This document shows, piece after piece, positions 12,993 through 18,361 of a DNA stretch of 18,361 nt. Numbering within the stretch: position 1 is the stretch's first letter; each line of letters starts with the position of its first letter. This DNA comes from CBDUQI01 sp965369325 (GTDB taxonomy: Bacteria; Pseudomonadota; Gammaproteobacteria; Steroidobacterales; JBCBZW01): contig CBDUQI010000111.1 of the NCBI GenBank assembly GCA_965369325.1, forward strand, positions 1-18,361. The letters run 5' to 3'. The notes under the pieces are model-generated. The model did not search any database, was not told the DNA's origin, and saw only the letters and a list, made by a program, of their open reading frames with translations. The translations under genes were made by a program, and so were the position numbers.

Positions 12993-14372
12993 CTACTCGC
13001 CAGCGATGGTCATTTGCTCCACCAGGATAGAGCCACAACGCACACCCCCGCGCAGATCCACATCGGTGCCGACGTGAGCGATCTGCCGGTACATCTGTTT
13101 GAGGTTACCGGCAATCGTAATTTCGTTCACCGGGTAGGCTATTTGCCCGTCTTCCATCCAGAACCCGGCAGCCCCACGGGAGTAATCGCCCGTCACCGCA
13201 TTAACGCCACGTCCGATCAAATCGGTCAACAACAGGCCGGTGCCCATTTCGCGCAGCAATTGCGGGCCATCAAGCCCGCCCGCCTTAACCAACATGTTCC
13301 AGGTACCCCCCGCATTGGCCGTGGTGGCGAGCCCCAGTTTGCGCGCTGAATAACTTCCAAGGATGTAGCCGTTCACTACGCCATCGCTCACCAGCTGGCG
13401 CTGGCGCGTGGAGACCCCTTCGCTGTCGAACGCCGCACTGGCCAGGCCACGCGGAATATGCGGATCTTCATCAATCTGCATAAAGCTCGGAAAAACTTGG
13501 CTGCCCTGTGCGCCGAGCAAAAAGCTGGACTCACGATACTGTGAACCGCCGCGTACGGCGGACAAAAAATGACCGATCAGACCTCGGGCCAGCTCCGCCG
13601 GGAATAACACAGGGGCTTTACGCGTGCTGATCTGCCGCCCACCCAGACGGCGCACCGTGCGTCGTGCTGCCTCCAGCCCGATCTGCTCCGGCGATTGCAG
13701 CTCGTTGCCGTCGCGCGCGGTGCTGAACCAATAATCACGCTCCATGTTGCCCTCGTGTTCACCCAGCACCGAGCAACTGATGCTGTGACGGCTGCTGCGG
13801 TGGATGCCGATAAAGCCATGACTGTTACCGTACGCTCGCACCCCTTGATGGGTGGAGACCGCTGCGCCCTCGGAGTTGCAGATGCGCTCATCGGCCTCAC
13901 GCGCGGCCGTCTCGCACCGCAACGCCATCTCGATAGCATCATCAGTGCCTATCTGCCAGGGATGAAACAAATCCAGCTCAGGCCCGTTTTCGGGAGAATG
14001 CATCAGCGCCGCGTCCGCCAGACCCGCGTAAGGATCCTCCGCCGTATAGCGCGCAATGCTGCATGCCTTGCGCACGGTCTCGCGCACCGCCTCATCGCTC
14101 AGATCCGCAGTACTGGCTGAGGCTTTGCTCTGCCCGAAGTAGACGGTCACACCCAGGCCGCGGTCGCGCTGGTACTCCAGCGTTTCCGCCTCACCGAGGC
14201 GTACATTCACGGTCAGACCAGCGTCCACGCTCACCGCCGCCTCAGCGGCGCTGGCACCGGCGCTGCGCGCCTCCGCCAGGATGGCCTCGAGTAACGCATG
14301 CAACCTCGGCTCATCTACGGTGAACTCAATCGCCGCAGCGTTGCTTGACTTGCTCGGAACAGATGATGTCAT
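12993..14372 (-). CDS. pmbA: Metalloprotease-associated protein PmbA (TldE)
   Basis: PmbA/TldE partners TldD in a cytoplasmic metalloprotease that matures microcin B17 and degrades small proteins such as CcdA. The TldE subunit lacks the HExxxH metal site found in TldD, and none is seen here. The sequence aligns with E. coli PmbA (450 residues) throughout. Examples are GLGVTVYFGQSKASASTADL, the AEDPYAGLAD segment, YGNSHG, GNMERDYWFSTARD, AFDSEGVSTRQ, SARKLGL and ITGDYSRGAAGFW, the last as VTGDYSRGAAGFWMEDG. ATG 14372 gives 459 residues. TTG 14390, with AGGG 4 nt upstream, is a possible alternative. tldD is not in the window. In E. coli pmbA is directly divergent from yjgA (darP), while here one extra gene separates them. 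Confidence 0.96.
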   Translation of the reverse strand: MTSSVPSKSSNAAAIEFTVDEPRLHALLEAILAEARSAGASAAEAAVSVDAGLTVNVRLGEAETLEYQRDRGLGVTVYFGQSKASASTADLSDEAVRETVRKACSIARYTAEDPYAGLADAALMHSPENGPELDLFHPWQIGTDDAIEMALRCETAAREADERICNSEGAAVSTHQGVRAYGNSHGFIGIHRSSRHSISCSVLGEHEGNMERDYWFSTARDGNELQSPEQIGLEAARRTVRRLGGRQISTRKAPVLFPAELARGLIGHFLSAVRGGSQYRESSFLLGAQGSQVFPSFMQIDEDPHIPRGLASAAFDSEGVSTRQRQLVSDGVVNGYILGSYSARKLGLATTANAGGTWNMLVKAGGLDGPQLLREMGTGLLLTDLIGRGVNAVTGDYSRGAAGFWMEDGQIAYPVNEITIAGNLKQMYRQIAHVGTDVDLRGGVRCGSILVEQMTIAGE

Positions 14373-14412
14373 AGCGATATTGTTGACCAAGGCACCCTAA
14401 TAAGGCGCGTAA

Positions 14413-14443
14413 CTACATCACGTTCGTGTAGCATTTACAATGC
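14413..14443. promoter_or_regulatory. Two adjacent dyads in the pmbA / 14473-gene divergent region
   Basis: CTACA (14413-14417) and TGTAG (14427-14431) form one dyad, with an inner CACG/CGTG pair. It shares its last base with a second perfect dyad, GCATT-TAC-AATGC (14431-14443). Both lie in the 100-bp gap that must contain two divergent promoters, so operator function is plausible but unproven. Confidence 0.4.
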
Positions 14444-14472
14444 AGGTACGCCGGCACCTGAAGGAGAATACC

Positions 14473-15039
14473 GTGACATCCGCGCAACCCGCTGCCCACA
14501 CTGTGTTCATGCCCAGGCGGCGTACCCATTACCTGTGGCTGGCGCCGCTCGCGCTGGCGCTGTCAGGTGCTTGCGCAGACACCCCGAGTGGTGGCGTCAG
14601 CGATGAGGAGAGACATCACGTGAGCGACAAAACCAAGCCTGAGAACCCAAGCACTGTAGGGCCTTCCAAGGACAAGGCCTCGGGCAAGCCTCTAGCCGCC
14701 GATCCAGCCACCGCTGCGCCGGGCCAGTCGCCGGCAGACGCCGCCAAGGTGCCAGCGGCGCTGCTGCACACACTGACTGAGGATCTGGCCACACGCCAGT
14801 CGGTTAGCCCGACCGATATCGCGCTGGTGCAGGCACAGGCGGTTAATTGGCCCGATTCGGCCTTGGGCTGTCCGCAACCCGGCATGGGTTACATGCAGGT
14901 GATCACCCCCGGGTATCGCGTGGTACTGCAAGCCAGCGGGCGCCAGTTTAGCTACCACACCAATCAACGTGGGTATTTTGTACTGTGCAAACAGTCAGTC
15001 TCGAGCGGACGCGCAGTGCAACCGCGGGATGACACATGA
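14473..15039 (+). CDS. Unrecognised exported protein, probable lipoprotein, with a conserved-looking Trp/Cys C-terminal motif
   Basis: I cannot name this family. The GTG at 14473 is chosen over ATG 14440 because AAGGAGA lies at 14461-14467 with 5-nt spacing. The 188-residue product starts with a basic stretch (RRRTHY, 15-20) and a hydrophobic segment (21-34) ending in LALSGAC, so export is likely. Cys34 could be lipidated, but the lipobox is imperfect (Ser at -3). A low-complexity linker rich in Pro, Ala, Lys and Ser (about 36-95) leads to a compact domain (about 97-175) with NWPDSALGCPQPGMGYMQ and YHTNQRGYFVLC. Cys133 and Cys172 could form a disulfide. I recall similar W-P-D-x-x-L-G-C-P-x-P-G-M strings in other secreted proteins, but give no function. 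Its stop overlaps the darP start by 4 bp (ATGA), which suggests coupling. Confidence 0.75.
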   Translation: MTSAQPAAHTVFMPRRRTHYLWLAPLALALSGACADTPSGGVSDEERHHVSDKTKPENPSTVGPSKDKASGKPLAADPATAAPGQSPADAAKVPAALLHTLTEDLATRQSVSPTDIALVQAQAVNWPDSALGCPQPGMGYMQVITPGYRVVLQASGRQFSYHTNQRGYFVLCKQSVSSGRAVQPRDDT

Positions 15040-15551
15040 GCGAGCCTGAGGACACTGCGCAAGCGCAGGAGCCGCCGAGCAAATCCCAGCGCAAACGCGA
15101 CGCTCACGAGCTGCAGGATTTGGCTGAAGCGCTGCTGGCACTGCCGCTCGCACAGCTGGCCAAAATCCCGGTGCCCGAGCGGCTGCTGGACGCCCTGGAT
15201 GATACCCGCCAGATGCGCAAGCACGAGGCCTTGCGACGGCAAAAGCAGTATCTGGGCAAAGTGATGCGCAGTGTCGACGCGGAACCAATTCGCCACGCCC
15301 TGGAGAAGCTAAACCAGCAGGCTCGGGCCGAAACCGGCAGGTTCCACGCAGTAGAACAATGGCGCGACCGCCTGCTAAGCGGCGGCGACGATGCTGTTAA
15401 TGCGCTGTTGCAAGACTACCACGGTGACCGCCAGCATCTGCGCCGGCTGATACGCGATGCAGCGCGCGAGACCCAGCACAACAAGCCACCTAAATCCGCC
15501 CGCGCCCTGTTCAAGTATCTGCGCGAAATTATTGCGGGTGACCAGCACTAA
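15036..15551 (+). CDS. darP: Ribosome maturation factor DarP (YjgA, DUF615)
   Basis: DarP/YjgA is a small helical protein that associates with 50S precursors and helps late large-subunit assembly. The 171-residue sequence shows the family pattern: KSQRKRDAHELQDLAEALLAL (16-36), IPVPERLLDALDDTRQM (44-60), RRQKQYLGKVMR (67-78), and a C-terminal helix pair with KSARALFKYLREII. It is rich in charged residues, with no signal or membrane segment. Its ATG overlaps the preceding stop codon, so its translation may depend on that upstream gene. Proximity to pmbA agrees with the E. coli order. Confidence 0.95.
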   Translation: MSEPEDTAQAQEPPSKSQRKRDAHELQDLAEALLALPLAQLAKIPVPERLLDALDDTRQMRKHEALRRQKQYLGKVMRSVDAEPIRHALEKLNQQARAETGRFHAVEQWRDRLLSGGDDAVNALLQDYHGDRQHLRRLIRDAARETQHNKPPKSARALFKYLREIIAGDQH

Positions 15552-15599
15552 GCGGCCGTGGCCCACACGCGCGAAGAACACGAAAACTCCCGTTTTCGG

Positions 15600-15628
15600 C
15601 TGAGACTTTTGCAACAGACTGGTAGAAT
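15600..15628 (+). promoter_or_regulatory. Candidate sigma-70 promoter of purE
   Basis: CTGAGA (15600-15605) and TAGAAT (15623-15628) are separated by 17 bp. Only six bases (ACGCCG) separate the -10 from the purE ATG, so transcription could begin at or just before the start codon and give a leaderless message. Confidence 0.45.
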
Positions 15629-15634
15629 ACGCCG

Positions 15635-16129
15635 ATGAAAGCACTGGTCGGTATTATCATGGGCTCGCGTTCCGATTGGGACACGATGCAACACACCGTA
15701 AAAATCCTCGAGCAGCTTGGTGTCGCGCATGAGACGCGCGTGGTCTCGGCACACCGGACGCCGGATTTGTTGTTTCAATATTGCGCAGATGCACGCAAGC
15801 GGGGCCTGGAGGTCATTATCGCCGGCGCGGGTGGCGCCGCACACCTGCCGGGCATGGCTGCCGCAAAAACCGCACTGCCGGTGCTGGGCGTGCCCGTACA
15901 ATCACGCGCGCTAAGCGGCGTTGATTCCCTGCTTTCCATCGCTCAGATGCCGCGTGGCGTACCGGTTGGCACGCTGGCCATCGGCAGTGCTGGCGCCGCC
16001 AACGCGGGCTTGCTAGCAGCCTCCATCCTGGCCAACAAATATCCGGCGGTACGGGAGGCTCTGGATGCCTTTCGCCAAGCACAGACGCAAAGCGTACTGG
16101 ACCAGCCAGACCCCCGCCCTGATGCGTAA
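15635..16129 (+). CDS. purE: N5-carboxyaminoimidazole ribonucleotide mutase
   Basis: Class I PurE converts N5-CAIR to CAIR in purine synthesis, following PurK. The 164-residue sequence has the N-terminal GSRSDWDTM (10-18), SAHRTPD (38-44) with the catalytic His40, and AGAGGAAHLPGM (63-74), all typical of the bacterial mutase class. No Shine-Dalgarno sequence is evident before ATG 15635, and a -10-like TAGAAT lies 6 nt upstream. purK follows after 48 bp containing a nested hairpin. The pair acts consecutively, and purC upstream uses their product. Confidence 0.97.
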   Translation: MKALVGIIMGSRSDWDTMQHTVKILEQLGVAHETRVVSAHRTPDLLFQYCADARKRGLEVIIAGAGGAAHLPGMAAAKTALPVLGVPVQSRALSGVDSLLSIAQMPRGVPVGTLAIGSAGAANAGLLAASILANKYPAVREALDAFRQAQTQSVLDQPDPRPDA

Positions 16130-16164
16130 GCCGGTGAGCCCGCCGGTCGGGCGACTGTACCGGC
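16130..16164 (+). other. Nested stem-loop between purE and purK
   Basis: The outer arms GCCGGT (16130-16135) and ACCGGC (16159-16164) enclose the inner stem GCCCG (16138-16142) / CGGGC (16148-16152). No U-tract follows. It begins right after the purE stop and ends 13 nt before the purK ATG, so it could tune relative expression or mRNA stability. Confidence 0.5.
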
Positions 16165-16177
16165 GGGTAGCCAACCT

Positions 16178-17272
16178 ATGAAGATTGGCATCATTGGCGG
16201 CGGCCAGCTGGGCCGCATGATGGGGCTTGCCGCCTACTCACTCGGGCAACGCGTCATCTTTCTGGATCAGGATACCAACACCCCCGGGGGGCAGATCGGC
16301 CCGCTGGTAGCTGGTGCCTGGGATGATGCGCAGAAAATTGCCGAACTTGCCGCCAGCTGCGACGTGCTCACCTTCGATGTCGAGAACGTCCCGGCCAGCG
16401 CGATTCGCGCGTTGGGATCATCAACGGCGTTCTGGCCACCCGTTGGCGTCCTGGACATCAGCCAGGACCGGCTGAGCGAAAAGCAGACATTCGCTGAGCT
16501 GGGCATCCCCACCGTCGCGCACCGGGCCGTGAACAGCGCGCACGAACTACGTGAGGCCGTACAGGTGTTGGGGTTGCCGTGCGTGCTCAAAACTCGACGC
16601 CTGGGATACGATGGTCGTGGTCAGCGCATGCTACGCACGCGCGAAGATGTCGAGGTCGCATGGAAGGCGCTCGGTGCAGTCGATCTTATCCTGGAAGCGT
16701 TTGTGCATTTCTCGCATGAAGTATCGATTATTGGCGCGCGCAACCCGCAGGGCGATACCCGCACCTATCCGCTTGTTCACAATACCCATCGCGACGGCAT
16801 TCTGATCCAGACCGTCGCTCCCCACGATGAGCCGGCCTTACACGCACACGCGCAAGATTACCTCCACCGGGTAATGCAGCACTTCGAGTACGTGGGCGTG
16901 TTGACGATCGAGTTTTTCGTCGATGAGGGTACATTGATCGCCAACGAGATGGCCCCGCGCGTGCACAACTCCGGCCACTGGAGTATTGAGGGCGCGGTGA
17001 CCAGCCAGTTTGAGAACCACATTCGCGCGATCGCAAACCTACCACTGGGCGACACCCACCCGATCGGTCACAGCGCGATGGTTAACTTCCTCGGGCAGAT
17101 GCCGGCAATCGAAGCGGTGCTGAACGTGCCCGGCGCGCACTATCACGACTACGGCAAATCGCCCCGGCCGGGACGTAAACTGGGCCATGCAACGGTCACC
17201 GGCGCAGATGTGGCGACCCGCGATGAGCGCTTGCAACAGGTATTAGCATTAGCAGAGGCGAGCACGTGCTAG
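16178..17272 (+). CDS. purK: N5-carboxyaminoimidazole ribonucleotide synthase
   Basis: PurK is an ATP-grasp enzyme that carboxylates AIR to N5-CAIR with bicarbonate and ATP. The 364 residues fit the family (E. coli 355). The N-terminal GGGQLGRMM (7-15) is followed by a linker with FDVENVP (66-72), the ATP-grasp lysine region LKTRRLGYDGRGQ (137-149), the metal-site segment NEMAPRVHNSGHW (256-268), and the C-terminal YGKSPRPGRKLGHATV (325-340). The ribosome-binding site is weak. It is probably cotranscribed with purE. Confidence 0.97.
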   Translation: MKIGIIGGGQLGRMMGLAAYSLGQRVIFLDQDTNTPGGQIGPLVAGAWDDAQKIAELAASCDVLTFDVENVPASAIRALGSSTAFWPPVGVLDISQDRLSEKQTFAELGIPTVAHRAVNSAHELREAVQVLGLPCVLKTRRLGYDGRGQRMLRTREDVEVAWKALGAVDLILEAFVHFSHEVSIIGARNPQGDTRTYPLVHNTHRDGILIQTVAPHDEPALHAHAQDYLHRVMQHFEYVGVLTIEFFVDEGTLIANEMAPRVHNSGHWSIEGAVTSQFENHIRAIANLPLGDTHPIGHSAMVNFLGQMPAIEAVLNVPGAHYHDYGKSPRPGRKLGHATVTGADVATRDERLQQVLALAEASTC

Positions 17273-17345
17273 AGACGCTCGGGCGGGCAGACCACTCGAG
17301 CGACAAGCGATAACATCGTGCCCCTGCGAACAAGCGGGCGGTGTG

Positions 17346-17612
17346 TCAGCCGGATGCGCCGTTGCGTTTGGCGGCAGCTGGCGCATCCATCTCATCCTTT
17401 AGTTTGCGCAGCCATTGCTGGTACGCACGCCACCCGTTGATCAGGTGTGTACCTGTCGCGGTCAGGGCATCTTCATCCTCGCGACCATCATCGGCGCTGA
17501 CCGGCGGCGACGCGCAAAAATCGTAAACCGTCTTTCCCATCGCCGACACCTCATCTAGAGCAGTAAGGGCCTTAGCCTCGCCTGCGACGGACGTCCCTGC
17601 CAGGACGCCCAT
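17346..17612 (-). CDS. Small hypothetical protein
   Basis: I do not recognise this. The frame stays open from 17759, but the upstream half overlaps the start of the alpha/beta hydrolase on plus and looks non-native (Arg/Pro/Trp-rich), so ATG 17612 is chosen (88 residues). The product is polar and slightly acidic, with helical stretches at about 11-32 and 56-78 (HLINGWRAYQQWLRKLKDEM) and an acidic loop DDGREDED (41-48). There is no signal, membrane segment or clear ribosome-binding site. Coding is plausible because of the amphipathic C-terminal helix and the otherwise empty interval, but the case is weak. Confidence 0.4.
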   Translation of the reverse strand: MGVLAGTSVAGEAKALTALDEVSAMGKTVYDFCASPPVSADDGREDEDALTATGTHLINGWRAYQQWLRKLKDEMDAPAAAKRNGASG

Positions 17613-17729
17613 CACGCACCATCCGACATTTTGTTGAATTGTGAACCAGCCCGCGGGCGACCCAACTCGCAGGGCGGGGGCCCGACTTGGTGGCTTGCAT
17701 CGGGCACGGGCGAGGATTATGTTCGGGCC

Positions 17730-18361
17730 ATGAAAACGCATTGGATCGACAACCAGCACGCACGCCTTCAGGTGCTGGAACGCGGCGAGGGGCCGTGCGT
17801 GCTGCTCATCCCATCACTCGGGCGCGGCGCGGCGGACTTTGAGCCACTGGCCACCGCGCTGGCCGGCGATGGGTACAGAACACTTGCGTTGCAGCCGCGC
17901 GGCATCGGCGAAAGCACCGGCGAGCTCGAGCAGATTACGCTGCACGATCTAGCGGATGATGCCGCCGCTGTTCTTCGGCAACTGACCGACGCTAAGGCGC
18001 ATGTGATTGGCCACGCCTTCGGTAACCGGGTGGCGCGCTGCCTGTGCGCGGATTATCCGCAGCAAGTGCGCTCGCTGTGTTTACTCGCGGCCGGCGGGCT
18101 AATCCCGCCGGAACCCGAGGCGGTGGCGGCGTTTAAGCAGTTTCTGAGCGAACCCATGGAGGAGCCTGCGTTTCTGGCTCTAGTTAAGCGTGCCAATTTC
18201 GCCGCCGACTCCGACCCGCGTGCCTGGCTGAATGGTTGGTTTCCGGCCACCGCCCGCGCGCAGGCCCATGCGGCGGGCAACACCCCGCGCGAGCAATGGT
18301 GGCACCCGGGCAAGGTTGCGACATTGATTGCGCAGGGCACTGAAGACGCTATGGCGCCTGC
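17730..18361 (+). CDS. Alpha/beta hydrolase fold protein, 5' part, atypical nucleophile elbow (truncated by window)
   Basis: The frame runs from ATG 17730 through the window edge without a stop (210 residues visible). The fold is shown by a first strand and oxyanion region LLIPSLGRGAADFEPLATAL (25-44), ALQPRGIGES (53-62), a helix LHDLADDAAAVLRQL (71-85) and the elbow HVIGHAFGNRVAR (91-103). The residues AQGTEDAMAP (201-210) fit the acid-bearing loop, with Asp206. The elbow reads G-H-A-F-G, so the usual Ser/Cys/Asp nucleophile is Ala96. The protein is therefore either non-hydrolytic, a pseudoenzyme, or uses another residue. The substrate is unknown. No signal peptide is present. It diverges from the small ORF at 17346-17612. 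Confidence 0.85.
   Translation, partial: MKTHWIDNQHARLQVLERGEGPCVLLIPSLGRGAADFEPLATALAGDGYRTLALQPRGIGESTGELEQITLHDLADDAAAVLRQLTDAKAHVIGHAFGNRVARCLCADYPQQVRSLCLLAAGGLIPPEPEAVAAFKQFLSEPMEEPAFLALVKRANFAADSDPRAWLNGWFPATARAQAHAAGNTPREQWWHPGKVATLIAQGTEDAMAP

Noticed and set aside
17276..17302. Possible purK terminator, CGCTCG ... CGAGCG
   Set aside because: The 15-nt loop and lack of a T-run make it too weak to call.

Overview
The window reads as a stretch of core chromosome from a GC-rich, ubiquinone-using gammaproteobacterium. The evidence is a Coq7 ubiquinone hydroxylase, a Crp/Vfr-type cAMP receptor, a membrane-anchored DjlA co-chaperone, the pmbA/darP pair, an rplM-rpsI operon with E. coli-like lengths, and a DUF481 outer-membrane protein. 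I cannot name the genus. I see no insertion sequence, phage gene or CRISPR array. Gene density is high, and no gene-free stretch exceeds 300 bases.

Layout, left to right. (1) The end of a lysine-rich histone H1-like gene built from 87-bp tandem repeats, then a terminator, then rpiA. (2) A soluble sensor histidine kinase (minus strand) divergent from a small BLUF-domain blue-light receptor (plus strand); this is the most interesting locus. (3) A minus-strand block: tRNA-Gln(CTG), rpsI and rplM with a clear sigma-70 promoter, and a DUF481 beta-barrel gene. (4) coq7 and a crp/vfr-like gene on plus, the latter with a CRP-type site in front of it. (5) rpe and djlA on minus. (6) An unrecognised acidic protein, an 18-19 bp tandem repeat, and purC on plus. 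(7) A BtuF-like substrate-binding-fold protein without a signal peptide (minus), divergent from a YihY/BrkB-family membrane protein with a large cytoplasmic C-terminus (plus). (8) pmbA (minus), divergent from an unrecognised exported protein that overlaps darP by 4 bp, followed by purE and purK (plus). (9) A small orphan ORF (minus) and the start of an alpha/beta hydrolase whose nucleophile position is alanine (plus, cut by the window edge).

Functional themes. Three purine-synthesis genes (purC, purE, purK) lie here in two places, and they cover the NCAIR and SAICAR steps. Two non-oxidative pentose-phosphate enzymes (rpiA, rpe) make and interconvert the pentose phosphates that feed PRPP and purines. 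Translation and ribosome assembly are represented by rplM, rpsI, tRNA-Gln and darP. Signalling is represented by the BLUF/kinase pair and the Crp-like regulator.

The best candidate for an undescribed system is the BLUF protein facing a kinase whose N-terminus looks like a degenerate receiver domain. This recalls, by inference only, the PixD (BLUF)-PixE (receiver) partnership of cyanobacteria. Secondary candidates are the exported-protein gene between pmbA and darP, possible leaderless starts at three genes, and a predicted terminator wedged against the rpiA ribosome-binding site.
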